From Zygaena filipendulae (lineage: Eukaryota; Arthropoda; Insecta; Lepidoptera; Zygaenidae): DNA of 64,000 nt. The notes under the pieces were generated by a model. That model ran no database searches. It was not told the DNA's origin and saw only the letters and a program-made list of their open reading frames with translations. This document shows, piece by piece, positions 1-15,200 of the stretch. The stretch spans positions 3,856,501 through 3,920,500 of the forward strand of contig OU015663.1 in assembly GCA_907165275.2 (NCBI GenBank). Direction: 5' to 3'. Positions within the stretch are counted from its first letter, which is position 1. Every line of letters begins with the position of its first letter. A program made the position numbers and the translations under genes.

Positions 1-22
1 GCGCTAAGAACGTTGCGCATAC

Positions 23-236
23 CTGCAGGGCGGCGAACAGCAGCATCTCCTCCTCGGTGCAGTGCACCTCCTGGTTGAGGATCTGCCAGCGCGCCTGCTG
101 GTACAGCTGGTTGAGGCGTGCCGCGTCCTGCGCGCGCGCCGTCAGGTCGAAGAACGAGTAGAATTTGAAGCGCAGCTGGAGCGTGTCCCACTCGCGCACG
201 TACTGCTCCATTATGGAGAGGGAAGAGTCCAGCCAT
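23..236 (-). CDS. Fit1: Kindlin coding exon 5 (start of F2 lobe)
   Basis: The exon has 214 nt, between acceptor AACAG (ending 237) and donor GTATGC (from 22). It encodes [11 protein letters not shown], then [21 protein letters not shown] and [13 protein letters not shown], among the best conserved kindlin segments. The exon is complete; the gene continues left of the window. Confidence 0.95.
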
Positions 237-3200
237 CTGTTGAGCGGTCGTATTTTTATTGAAAAAAACAAGAAAAACTTGGTCCTACGAGCCGGACATT
301 TGATTTCAAATCACAAATAGAATAGCACGATAGACTTCTAAGGAGAAGCGTATATCATACGGAGTTTTTTTTTGAAGCCCATGAATAAAGGACTGTTTTG
401 AATTAACTTGGGAACTTGATCGAGGAGTTCCAGAGTGAATCAAAATACGTGCGTGAAACTGGTGAGTAACAGCTAGTGCTATAATATTGTTATTACAATA
501 GATAAAAGTTGGTATGGTTACAATATAGAGAATGGAGTTGGATCAAGCGTTCTCTATTCCCAGCGAATAGAGGTGCTCACTGCTCACCCGACATTCATCC
601 TGGCGCGTTCCATGAGCGACTTGGGCGTGACCAGCGAGTCGCGCGACTGCGTGTCCGGCTCGATGGGCGACTCGGCGATGGAGAGGTCGACGAGCGAGTC
701 GATCGCGTCCAGCGAGGCGGCGCGCGGCGGCGTGCCGCAGTACCCGCCGTCGCTAGAGCCATCGCTGTGCGTGTACGCGGGCCCATAGCGGCGCAGCGTG
801 CCGTTCTGTGCGCGTACCACGACAACAAACGGTGTACAGTGAACTATCGATCGACGATACGGCGCTGTCACTGCGAAGCTTATTTACTGTCCAATACACG
901 CACCGTAATAGGTAGGTACATAACGAAATGTATACCTACAGGAAGTAAAACGAAATCACAATATCTTCTAACATTATTTAATAAAAGAATTGGACAGTAG
1001 AATGTATAGAACAGGGTAAAACAAACTTCTGCAGCATTTAAACTTGATGATTTGACTCGAAGTTCAAAAAAGTTTTTGGCGGTTTTCAATTTAACCTTTT
1101 TTATACTTACTATTATCATTAAAAATTGGTATTTACCCTATTCTACTATTGAATTGATTTCTTTCGAAAGAAAATGTTTTACAAGATAAATGATTCTTAT
1201 AACGGGTGTAGTTAGTTTCACTTCCGTGTAATCTTGATAATTTTTTTTCGCCTACAAAAAGTGATAACAGAACCGCCATCTTTCGACTAATGGAGTCTTC
1301 TATTAGGGCGGGAATTATTAAGAAGTTTGCTAGAAAAAAAATTTGCTAGTGCACCTGTTGTACCAGCGTGGCGGACAGCGACCGCGGCGGTGGCGGCGTG
1401 GCGGGGCACAGCCCGTTGGAGCGGTCTAAGCTGTTGGAGGAGCCCCGCGTCGCCGCTATGAAGGTGTTGGTGTCCGGCGGCGCGGTGGTGCGTATCCTCT
1501 TCGCCTCTTTGAGGCTCTGGTAGTTTTGTTTCAGATGAGACGCTTCCAAAGGGTAACATAGTGATAGTTCTTCTGGATGCCTGATGCCTGGGGAGATTGT
1601 TTTTGAGAATTTGAATAGTCGTCGTATAGGATTTACGAAAAAGGAAATTCGTCAGCGGCCTTATTCAAGCCATTTTTTAAATATAAGATTCCGATTTTTA
1701 TTATATTAGCATTACCTACTAAATACCAATGAAACTTTTTCTAGGGCAAATCTGTTTAGCACTAATTTCCATCACTGTGGTATAGAATAAAGGATACTGT
1801 AGACCGTTTCTAAATTTGATTACAAGATGTATATGCTCGTTTATTAGTTGGATTGGGCAAAGGACCACTCACCGAGACTTTTGCAAAGTTGTATAACAGC
1901 TGTGAACGTGTCTATGGAGAAGTCGATCTTGCAGTTAATGTATCTGAGGTCCGGCAGTTGGATCCTTAGCGATTTGTGCATCGGTGTGAAGTGGAGGGCC
2001 GCGTCTGCGTGCACTTCGTACTGGTCCAGCGTGTGCTTGGGTCGTGAGAGCCATCGGTTGCGCGTGGGCCACCACAGGGCGTGGTCCGACCAGTCCTTCT
2101 TGAAATCTGGAAGACATAAAAAACACGAAATTCGTAATTTAACACGATTTCAACTTACAAACTCACTCACTTGTGTGATACTTATAGTGCCATAAAAAAA
2201 AATATTTTCTAAGATATTTCATTTAAAAAGAAATGATAATTCTGCAGCAGACAAGGTTAAATAAGTATCAAAACCAGCCAAGTTTGGTTGTTTTTTTAGT
2301 TAAACTTTTTTATATTAGGTTGTAATAGTTCTAATAAAAAGGAACAAAGGGTCCATACTCCATAGTATTCTAAAGTATATTCAATTTATATTTTTTACAT
2401 AATCCCCCATCTTATATGCGTGGTGTTAACTTTTTTTAAAGAATATGATGTCAATTAGACACTGTCTGAAAAAGAAAACTCATCCGGTGAGAGTCGTGTC
2501 TCACAGCAAAGAGATCACTGAACCCCGTGACGTCATTGCTGTCTGTACACTTGTTCGTCTTGCATGAACTCTGAAATCTCTCTAGCTATCATAATAACTT
2601 CCGAGTGTATGCAGTTCCAAAGGCGGGAGAGACCACATTATAGCGGTAGCGTTACTAAAGTGTGTAGTTTTGCTTTCGTTGGTAGTATGAATGACTCACA
2701 CTCGAGCTGTTCAAAGGGGAAGTTGAAGACGAATAAATTGTTATACTATAGGCGACGTGAGTCACAAATGATTGCGTTGTACAAAAAAATCCTATCAACA
2801 ACTATAATAATAATTCCGCTACTGGATACTGACAACTATACTGTAACATAATTATACTTAGCAGTCAGTAAATAAATATATTGTAGCATTCCAGCCTCCA
2901 TACAAAGTTAAAGACTTAAACATGTGTAAGATAAGTAAAACCTTCAAAAATATAAACATTGAAAATCGTAAACAGTAGCTTCGATGGATCGCTACACTGT
3001 GTTATTTAAAACCAGTAACAGCTCCGATAAGGCACACTTTCATGTAACTAATAAAAATATACAGAAAGAAAAACAATAATAAAGAACACAGAGAAAAGCC
3101 TAACAAAGAGCGTCGGGTTTACGTGGATAAATGATGTGTCGGCACATCGGTGACAAATGACAATACAAATTAAAGGGACATTGAACTACCCTTTTTATAT

Positions 3201-6200
3201 CAATAATGCTGTAAGTAGGTACGTGTCGTGCGTGTTTCTTGTAAGCAAATTTTATATAAATAATGTATTAGAACTATCTCAAACTGACTTCTAGTTTTAC
3301 TTAAAAATACACGTAGGTACATACACTTACGAATAAAGAAAACATGTTATATTAATATTGCGTAATTCGAACGATATTACGAAGCCACAAACGAAATTGA
3401 TAACACTCTTTTGTTAAGATGGTAAAAAACAAAGTTAAGTTGAATTTAGACATTTGAACACAAATGTCATAATATATCAATGGCTATAATCTTATACACA
3501 CTGTATAGTTGTATCACTCAACACTACAGTTAGTTTGAGAAGTGACATAAGTAAGTAAGACAAGTAAAAACTTTACGAAGATAAACATTTAAAATCGTAA
3601 ACGGCCGACAACGGATCGCTCGCTGCATGTACAATACATACCTACATATATGGGGACTCCAACACTCATCACACGCCAGTACGAATTTGAGTGTTTTATA
3701 GCTTTTTAATGACACCCTATTTATAGGTGGTCGTAAAAGACACTGTCATGCCTGTAAACATAATGTACATACATAAGAAATAGGGAGACTTGAAGTCTTC
3801 TTCTTCTTCTATACAATAGGGTACTTGCATGAATTTTTTTTTTCCAGTATATTTTAAAGATATATGGCCTACTTAAACAAAGCAAGAAAAAGGAAAAATA
3901 TATATGCATAAATTAATTAAATAGAGCGATTCAAAGTTCCTACTTTTGACTTTACCGCCAAAACGCGGAATGACGTCACTAGTTCAAAATTACGCCTTAT
4001 TAATCTGTGATCGAAGTGTCACTGTCGTATGCGGGGTCATGTGACACTGACAGACAGATAACTTGAATATCCAAAAGCAAAATTAAAGGTTGAACTGTAT
4101 CGAGTTACTTCCAAAAGTTCCAGTACAGAATGGAAATACATTTTACCGATGCATTTTAAAGTAAAACACTTCAGAAAATGGAAAATATGCGTACAGTCTA
4201 CTAACCTAAGTGCATACAGTCATGTATGCACTTAGTTTCTTTTGCCTTCTGTGAAAGAGGTAATAATAAATAATAAATAAATAAGCCATTTATTTCAACT
4301 ATTGAATTTTTTTTTGTAAAGCTTTCACAATAATGCTTTTCAAAGGCTCTATTTTTGAAATATTGACACAATTTCTTATAATAAATTTCACGCAAGTACC
4401 CAATTATAGTTTTAAATATTTTTATTATACTTAAAAGGTAGGTACTGGCGTCATTCGGCTGCATAAATGTAAAATACGCGCTCAAACTATTTAACTATCA
4501 AATAAGTATAACAGTAGACTGCATTCCTAAACACGGATGTTTTAATGATAAACCAGGAAGTTGCGAATTGAGATTAAAGTATTGCGAAGAGAAAAAGTTT
4601 TTAATTCGTATTAGGTACTTATAGCTTGATATTGGAATTATTGCAATTCCAATAACGTTAAAATACCATTAAACCATATTGTGTTTATGATTTATCTATA
4701 CAGGAAAAAATAATTAGGTACTTACTTATTACACGATTGAAATAAGCGATATATTTAAAAATACACTAGCTGTCCACCACCGCGGTATTTTTGGAGTTCC
4801 CGTGGGAATTTCGGAATAAAAAGTACCCTATATCACTCAAGGCCCTTATTAAGTATGGACCAACAACATTTCTTGCCCATAACGCGCGTCCTAAAAACAA
4901 ATACCTAGCCAAACGTTCTAGGTGGAATATTAGAAATTTATATTCTTTATATAATTTATATGCCATAAGAGACGTAAATATGTTTTTTGGAAGTAAAGCT
5001 TTTTTGCGAACGAGGGAAAGACATTTTTTGTGGTGTGTGATCTTAACGCGCCGTGTTATAGTCATAGTGAATAAGGGCCAAATCGGTTCAATAGATCCAG
5101 AGATTTCCCCCTACAACGTCACAAACTCACAAACCCACAAACTCACAATTCACCACAAACTTTACCTTTTTATAATATTAGTAGGTATAACTAGATTTCA
5201 TACATTGTTTGTGTGTCGGAATAAAGAAAACATCAGACACAAATCGTAGCAGAAACATTGTCTGTCAGTGGGTATTAAAGAAATTCGTTTTTAATTCGGT
5301 GTTAGAAGGAATGCTAGCGCGGGTTGCGTGTGTTCTATTTTGTATCAAGATAAAATATACGAGTTGAAAACAGCGAAACTTTAACGCTAACAAAAGCATC
5401 AGTCACAAAGAGCACCGAAGTAGTTCCAAAGGGGGGTGGAAATAGCGCAAAATAAGAATTTATCCCATCATTATCGCAGCCCACAGCTCATAGGCCGCGT
5501 TAACAATATAAATGTAGGTACCTACATAAACTGCCAGCTCTCGTCCTGAGCCGCACCTCCATATCTGGTCCTTCGATAGACGCGTTCGGCATACACGACT
5601 CTCGCATATTTACCACCCCGATCACGTAACGCGATTTTCTTGTACAACGAGAAAATACTTCTCGAGAAATGTAAAGGAGCTCGGAATCAAAAGGGCTCAC
5701 AAAGCGATGACAATTTTACAGTTTCATCGGCTTAATAATTTGTCCTCGACGGTAAGTTAGAAAAAATTAATAAATTTCATATCTACATTTACTCGTAGTC
5801 GTATGTGACCGAGATTCATATGAAGAAGATGATAAGATAACACACGCCAATATTCACAGCAATATTTGATAAAATCATAGGTAGTTCACTCCTCTCTGGA
5901 AACATATTAATTATATTAAATCTGTGTACACCCGTCCATAAAAGGTTCGAGGTGGGAAACGCTAAGGCACGAACGTTTACATTTATGGCATACAACCTTA
6001 CTTGATTCAGATCTCAAAGCGTATGATGCCTCCTAATCGGCTCATATAGAGTTAGAAAACTCATAATAATGTAGAATAACAAATACGGTTTCTAGCAAAA
6101 AGACAAAGGGATTTTATTGCGAGTTTAAACACGTAAATCGTAATGAGAAGAGAAATTCTTGAAGGGAGACCTTGGAATATTTCGTTGGTATATTGTGTGC

Positions 6201-9200
6201 ATTACGAAATTGTACAAACAGCTGTGTTAAACAACTGAATTATCACTAGTAATTACAGTATATCAAGCTTATTATAATATTATCAATGGTAAATTACAAA
6301 TTCCTTTTCGATGCGAGCAAACATTTCGACGACACGCCGACGGCATTGTTTCGTAAGTTCCTGCTTTTAATTAGACACGTTCTCGATGCTCGGTTTTATC
6401 GCCAGTTATTTGGAGCAAGACAGTGTATTTCGGGCATCAGAAGAAGAAGTATTTCTATACATGCATGTATCGTGTATGCAAGAATCTAAAAGGAATATTT
6501 TGCAACATTCTTAAAGACGATTTCCTAAGTCAACTGAAACTTATTAAATTTTTATTGGAAATTATGTTTTGTTTAAAAATTTCAATTTTTGAAGAACTGT
6601 TTATTAATGATAGGTACCTTATGTTTTCAGGCTTAAGTTTACCTACGTATATTAGAAATGAAACTTACGTAACATTGTATATAAAGTATTCATTCGATAT
6701 GTTGAAACGACACGAACATCAAGTAACCTAGCCTAGCCCAATAGGTGGCTTATTTAGGCAACTACAATACTTTACGCGCACACACGGTGGCTGCGAGGGA
6801 AAATATAAACGTCTAAAAATCACGGAACATGCTGCTTGGATAGTGGATACCCACCCCCTTAATAAATATAATGGTCTAAATTTTACCGTCACTTTCCCAG
6901 CCGCTTTGTATAGGTAAAATACAGTGAAATCAATACACACATAAGAATACGTAAAGAATGTAAAGATATGACTTTGTCTGTAGACAAGTAATACAGCGTT
7001 ATTTAAATTTACACAGCGTTAGTAGCTTTGCGACATGAGACAGTAAACTTTAACTTTAAACATAAAAAGGTAGTGTTAGTTACAATAACTGTTATCTGTA
7101 GCGATAGTAAATAAATCTCAGAAGATACTCGTAAAACAAACAGGCGCTACGCGGGGATAGTATAAGCAATACCTACGCATTAGATACGTTTGTTTGTTTA
7201 CTTTTTATTTCAGATATTTTTCATTTAGGTAGGTAGTCATTTTTCAAATATGAAACGTCTTGTTATGTTTCCACCAGATAAATATTTGAACCAGTATTGC
7301 TGTATGTGGATAGTAAAGAACTTATTGTATCAACAGAGAATTTGAAAGCCCATTACATAAATAATTCTTAAACAATGTAGGTACCTACATAAATGGACGT
7401 AAATTTTTACACGTGTGCCCAAGATCCGCTTTGAGATTACGACAGGCAGTGAAGGATGCAGCTACATCTACGGTAGTATCTTCCAAAATAAGATTGATAA
7501 TATCAATACTTATTGCTTTATGAAATGAGGGCGTAATTGACGATGTCCATAGCCGTCTGTGAATCGAAAGTTGCTTCCGCTATTTATACTAGTATTACGG
7601 CTTGTTACCGTTGCCTTAAAAATAAGCAATCGACGAAAGCATACGTATACTGGTAGGCTTATTACATAAATAGTATACGTAGGTACACGTTGACTTGTGT
7701 TTTAACACGTGTTACGTACGAAGTCAGCAGGTGTGACCATAATATACGCCTTTGTCAGTCACAACCATGATAAATCTTGACGATAAATAGCTTATACGAG
7801 AAAGGCATTAAAAAAATTTACATACAGATTCAATTAACTACCGAAATGGATTCTATTAGTTATCCTTTTACTTTGGGCTAATTTGTACCTAAAAAACACC
7901 TACCTGTAAAATGTACCTACCTACAGACATACAAAGTCTAGCAATCATGGATATAAGAAGAAAAATGAGTCAAGAAAATTTAACTACAGTGATAAAGAAA
8001 TGAACCTGCAATGAGGGTATCATTATACCTACTATTGCCGGTTAGTAATACTCCTTATTAGTGACACAGTAAAATCGGCGTGGGCGCATCGTTCTCGCCC
8101 ACTGCTTCCGACGCGGGGGCGATCCACACAGCTGATCGCTACGGGGCTAATGCAGGTTGCCACTTGGCAAACGCGGTTCATTACTAGCTGAGAGCCGTAG
8201 TTCTGCTTGCGCAAAACTAGCCGCTCATACATATCCCATCCATCGTATTTTCCGAGGAAAATTCAATATTGTCACATAGGTATACACACATATTTTATTT
8301 TCTGAACTTTAGGCAGTGTAATTAATTTTCCAACATTCGTCCGTACGTATCTTAATCCTTGAAATAAGCAATTGTAAACTCAGACGAAATAAAAAGTCTT
8401 TATTTCGTCTGAGATTGTAAAATGGTTAAATCACCTCGCTGTGATGCGAGGTACTATCACTGTTAATGTTGAGATAGTTTAAGATTGATTTACAACAAAA
8501 ACGTGTGGGTGCCTACAATCAACGGAGTCGGCCGAAGCACCACCATAGAACAGATACTCTAGAAGGAGCACTAAATCAGTAAAGCATGAAAACAGATGAA
8601 AATCACTGTCGCCTACTGATTTTTGCACACAAAGCTACTCAACACGGAACTACGGAAAAACAAAGCAACTGTACTTCTTTTCGAAATTAGTTTTTTCGTA
8701 TTTTTGCCACTTTTCACGCATAACGGACGCACCTGCATGCCTTCTGGTGTTGCGGCGGCGGTAATCACTTACCATCAGGTGTACCACTTGCCCGTTTGCC
8801 CCCTATGACATAAAAAAAAAAAAAGTACATTGTACAACCATCAAAAAGCCTTTAGTCTTAGAGAGATGAAAAGTAAGAAAATCGTTAAACTATGAAAGAT
8901 TTGTTTTAAATAAAGCGATTTCCGGTTTTAGCTCCTCTTGTATTTATTTAGCTGCAACAACCGTCAAAAAGGCTTTAGTATTACAGATAAAAAATTAAAA
9001 GAATCGTTAAACTTTTGAAGGTATGATTTAAATAAAGCGATTTCGGTCTCTTGCTCCTCCTGTGAAATTTATTCAGCTGCAATTACTTTATTTTACCGTA
9101 GCCTCTTTAATGTGCCTCTTTAAAGTGCCCATAGACTACTACAGTCAAAACCTCTTTCCACTCTGCGTTGATGTCCGTCATGTTTCTCTTATTTTGTACC

Positions 9201-12200
9201 GTTCGCGTTATGTTATTAATTTTATTACATACAGAGAATATTGACATCGTGGTTTGTATTAGACTCAGCACAACAATTCCTCGTTGATAAAATTAAAAAA
9301 AGACCGCATCTACGTCAATACTATACCGAACACGTTATGCATTACTCATTGTAATTGTTTGTGATAAAACCTGTCAGCTTCCCACTCATTTACAGTATAT
9401 TATGTTGTTAGAATTGCTAAATTATTTTAAAAATAATTACGTATATGGTTAAATATGTGTAGGTATTACAAAAAGTTTTTTAAAGTTAATCTTTACTCTC
9501 ACTAAACAGTACAGACTCACACAATTACATTTTAGTCCCGTGTCTAAGGAAATACCTTTAAAACAATCTCTCAAGAGCATTATAGCAGCTGTATTAAAAA
9601 TTTTAAACATTTGCGGCTCAAATATTCATAATAAAATAGTAGGTACCTACTCACTTATAACGTGGGCTTATAGGAATTTTGCACGTAGGTTATGAACGCA
9701 TTTTAATACAGAGCCATGCCAGCCATGTAGTGTGATGCTGCTAGAAAAACAAACTGTTCCCCTCGATTTCGTCCGCTATCTGGATTCCAGAAAATATTCT
9801 GTGTGCCAACATCCAAACACGATCAGAGGTTTGTTTATGAGTTACAAATTTTAAAACATCTTCACAAACTTACACATATATAATATTTGTAGCATGTTTC
9901 ACAACGAAACTTAACCTATAAAAAACATAACTTCAGAATCCTTATGATTACAAAACAAGCTTCAACGTAAAGATATGAAATCTCACGTATGAATGATCAA
10001 GTTAAACGAGATCTTATCATCGTGTTTTTTGATTTCAAATTTGTAATCATTAGTTGCTAGAGCGATACAATCGCAATGATAGCGCGATGCGATATGTGTA
10101 ATGTGGTTGACAAATTCCAATTTTATAGCTTCAATTGAAAAGACAGAGAATCGCATGTCATGATAAATGCAGAGCTCTTTACAAGAATGGAATGTAAAGT
10201 ATAAATACCGGTTTGCAGAACTCCTACACCTTTATGGAGAAACGCTTTGAGACGAGAATCGTTTGATTGCGTTCGATCGGAACAAGTTGCCCTATATTAA
10301 GCGCAGGATCCGACCCACAGTCGCGTAGTCGGTTCAATTACGTAGGTACGTTTACATGTCAAATGATCACGGAACGATAAGCAAAAAACACTTTATTAAA
10401 AATAAAATCATTGAAGCGAATCGCTTTAATTTACTTGTTTAATATATTCATACCTATCCATATAAAGGATAGGCTTGAGAGTATTTAAAATAATCAAATA
10501 CAAACAATAAATTTTAATGTTATTCCCGTGGGTAAAAACTAAAACAAATAATATAATTATAACTCAACACTAATGACAGGAAACTCATCTGAAATAACAG
10601 GATGCGAATGCTATTAGGAAAGCCTCGCGTGACGCTATAGTTTTAGGGATAAAGTATCAAAGTTATCAAATAAAATGTGACCCTCGAATATAAAACTTAC
10701 ATAAACGTTATGACTTTAGCACGTGATGTAAACATTAGCGGCTCGAACGTTCTATACGCAGTTGTCAATGAGGGCGAAGTAGTATAATATGCTACATATG
10801 GAAAGAAAATAAAAAAGAAACACCTTTTGTTTAATGTTGCTTTCTAACTTTTGTAAGTTTTCTATGCATATAGCTAATATTCTGAAAGCAATAGCTTAAT
10901 TACTATTACCTCTACTTTTTCAAGAAATTAAGACTATCCATGGCTTTTACAGTACTGATTCTGAAATGTCCTAGGAAACAATCAGACACGCCACACATAG
11001 AAGTACCAATATGTTGTATAATGATTAAGGCAGCCCAAGGAAGAAAAAAAACACCCACACAAAAGCAACACGGTAATCGAAGTACACATTTATTATAACA
11101 ATGCCCATTCATGTGTAGTGTTCATTGACAAACGCTCGACTTCTGTAGGAGGAAGGAGAATTACCACTTTCATTTTGATAAAAATATGTTTAAGATAAAA
11201 GAACTTTGTCTTGTTAGTAATGATACAATTTATCATTTAAAAACTACACAGACAAGATCACAAGGCGTAAAATTAAAACAACTCTAGCAAGTATTTCATT
11301 AAACAATTAGCTTAAACAGCCACACAAACTTGTTAATGTTTTCGAGTGTTAAATATCACACAATATACTATCTAGACTATAGAATTCATTTGTATTTAAC
11401 AACTACTAGAGAGGATACTAAGATAAGTAGCTATTCAATTTGCTTAAGAAAGTAATTTGGACATAATAAATAATATGAAACACGAAGACTGTAAATGATA
11501 TTCACCTTTTGACCAAAGAAGTAGGTATGGAAGTTTTTTGCGGGAATCCGAGTAAGGTTCATACCGTATACAAATTAAGAATAAGCCTCAAGAAACGAAA
11601 TAATAATGAAATTCGCACTGCAGACGTCAAAAAGTACATACACGCTTCTAAACGCCAATCGTGCGAGTCTGATCTAAGATTACATGGTTGTACAAACACA
11701 TTATAGTTCAGACAGATAAATATTAGCTAACATCCGAGCAATTTGAAACAAATTCGCTTCATATTATTGTTGATGATAAAAGTTTAAATTGTATGATTAT
11801 GACTGATTAGATGAAATCGAATTTCATATTGTTCATATTGAGAGCTTTTTAAAACAAAGATAACATTTATGTGGAACGAGCGTGGAACCGTTTATCGAGA
11901 TTCCTATTTATGAAAAAAATATTATGTTGATAGATTTTTTTAACTGACCACCTTTTTGCTCCTTTTCATAATGAAATACTTAGTAGTTGAATTTCACAAC
12001 ACACCTTTACCTGAAAATAAAATAAAAACATTTTTAGTGTCAATATTTAGTAAAACAGTTTAGTCAAACGAATATAGGTAACAGCTATGTATATTTAGAA
12101 CACTACAGTCGCTGCAGAATGTTTAAAAATTGCAATTTACATTTTGCTAGTCTAAAATTTTTTTATAACGGTTAAGATTAAGGGGTTAGATGTTCAAATG

Positions 12201-15200
12201 CTGTTTTCCGCGGTTTTACTCGCGTGCATTTCGCAATTCTCTTCCACGCTCTTGTTCCGGCACAAAAGTATTGTGTTAATCCAAAACATAATTTTATGTC
12301 GAAACTATGTTCTATGTTGAATGTTGGCGGGTGAAACCGCGGTGCACAGCTAGTTTATAATATGTAGTGATATGCCATTGATATAGGGAAAATAGTATAT
12401 TAACAAGTTAACAACTGTAGATATGTTTGAAAGGAGTAGCGGGCCAGGGATACAGAATTGCAAGAATTTAATCGACCACATAGAGTTCGTAATTAACAGC
12501 TTCAGACGTGAACAATTAGGTGTAGAGGTGCGATATTCGGGTCGGACCATTAGCACGCTTTGGCTAAATAATCGCACGCACCTACCGAAATCATCACTGA
12601 ATCTACAAAAGTTTCATGAGTAGAAAACAATACGAAAAAAATACTAAGAGGTCTTTGAACTAAGATCATTCAAATAGAGAGCACACAGAATCTGTTTGCG
12701 GAGCAGAGGCACAAAATACCATTACGATATGAAATCTTGGCTATGCAAATGTTTGACAGATGATAAAAACGCTTAGCGCAGCGTTCGTGGAAAGCGGCGC
12801 GGCGAACCACGCTGTAAGCTGTAATACCGATAACGAACTATCTTATCATATCCCATGTACACGACCTCACCATAACATATTGCCCTCGCAATGTTTTATA
12901 CTGTTAATACTTCAGGGGGTACATACCAAATCAGATCAAGTGTCACAACCTTGGCGCTATAGAAGATAATATATTCTATCTATATTCTCTACGCTAAGAC
13001 TATAAAACTTAGCTAATTTTATCAAAGAGCGTTGAAGATGTGGGGGAAATGCAATCATCCACTTAACCCGCTTGCGAATCGCCATCTTGGCCAATCAAGT
13101 CGTTAACCTCTGGTTGAAGACATGTAGCAACGGCTTTCTTTAAACTGTAGATTATTATTCACTTTTAAAACATCCTTGAATGTCTTGCAAGAAATATAAC
13201 ATCTTTTTTAAATATTAATCACCTGTTAACCTTTTAAAATTTTTAGTTTTGGCCATAGGTATTCAGTACATACTTGAGCGATGAACTAGCAACCTTTTAT
13301 ATTCAAATTTTTTACCAGAATCAGAGGTAATTTGTGTAAGGCTTGCCAATATGGGGACAGCTGTTATTGTGATGAATCTGTGAATGTTAATATAATTGCT
13401 CATGTAGACCAGGCGCCAGAGCGGCAGATTTAGTTATAACGCATAACATCACCTTCAGGTCATAAAATATAGAGAAATTAAAGAATAATTTGTAACGACC
13501 ACTTGATGTACCAAGATTGACGATATGCAAATAAGCGCAATGACGGCAATCTCTAGAGAAAGCTCAATAAAATCTTATTTTCATAGCATAAATCAAGTGA
13601 TAGACAAGTCAGAAAATTCTAGTCTCCATGAACAAACCACTCCTATGAAGTCGAGCTATAATTTTGAAATTATTAGAGAAAATAGTTCCCATGATCGTGT
13701 TTGAAGTATAGGCACAACTGTTAAACGATAATAACATCTACTTTATCGACATTAAATAATTAAAACTGTTTAGTAAAGTAAAACTAACATTTATAATCTT
13801 TTATAAAGTATTGGTAATGCTTGGAAATTATTACATTGTCCCAAGACTAAGCAGAGTTTATATAATACTCACCGAAATACTCTGTTTTTTTTTTAAGTTA
13901 ATACGTATACAAACCTAACTATAAATGTGAACTGCGTAGCAGTCATCTTCGCTAATCACCGGACCAACGACGCTTTTTAAATTCAATACGTAATAACAAT
14001 GTTTTGAAAGGCAATATGTCAATTGGAGCACATACTCTGGATATTATATCGTTCATCAAAGAATCACTAAGTAGTTGCAGATGAACGATTCATAGGCGAT
14101 TCAGGGAATAGAATCAAAGCTAGCATTTAAATCATATTTACGCAAATATAGATGAGTTAAGCATGTAATGTAAGTATACAAACATATATAGATGTTATTT
14201 TTGGGGATGAAAATAATAATGCAAGGCCGTAAAAAACAGTGATAAATATGTTTGGAAATAAAGCTCATGATATAGGTAGGTACGTAAGATTCGTAAAGCA
14301 ACACATCGAGGTTCACAAGGGACCCTGACCTAGATTACGTTTTATTTGTAGACTTGAATCACGAAGAGACGAACGTACATACTACAGAGCAAAACAACAT
14401 CTTATACAAAAATTGGCACGCACAAACATCTGGGAGAAAAGGAACATGGAAGAATAAAGGATGCGTGTCAACGTGATTAAAACAAGTCTGTCAAGTGTTT
14501 TTCAACTAATTACCAGAGAGTAAAGTAATAAAGTATTTTTAAAGCGTATAAGTAAAAAAAAAGTTTTTAAAGCACGAGCCGATGTCATCAAAGGTATAAT
14601 GAAACTAGTTTATAGCAGCTTTATAAATAGCAGAAATAACGTCATCCCAGTTACATCATGCTCATGGGCGCGTTTTACTTCTGTTTATTTTGCCATAATA
14701 TGTAACGTTCAGAACATTTGTTTGGTTAACCAGTGTAGATAGAAGAGTTAGATTCGATTACAATTTATACTTTCACTGTTTAAAACGCCCATAACTGTAA
14801 GTGGTGACGCTGTATCGATTGAAAGAAACCGATGGCGATCTCAACCATCATTCATGATTATTGATCGTTAGTCGGCAACTTTTCTTTTACAACAAACGGA
14901 TTAAACCAAAAACAGGTGGGCCATTAAGTAAATTAGGTTAACGTCGGTTTTATAACGCTTCTTGATTGATGGACTGTTATAACTTATAAGCGTCAGTGGA
15001 GATTGAAAAGCTCTTTCCCTTCTGCTGTCCATAAATTTTGTTAAAATATTAAACATAATATGATGTGATCCAGAGATTTTAAAAACAGATTCAGTAAGGT
15101 ATGTTAAAAATTGGATCTATGATATAAATCGACGCCATATTCATGCGGTAAGGAAGTACATCTAGTGCGCAGGCGCAGTGCGCGCGCGCCAACCAAACGG

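Noticed and set aside
509..1000. Long plus-strand frame (163 codons)
   Set aside because: It is the shadow of kindlin exon 4 on the minus strand, whose frame, splice sites and motifs fit.
4791..5249. 152-codon plus-strand frame
   Set aside because: It runs through a Helitron and the TIR element nested in it; there is no family resemblance.
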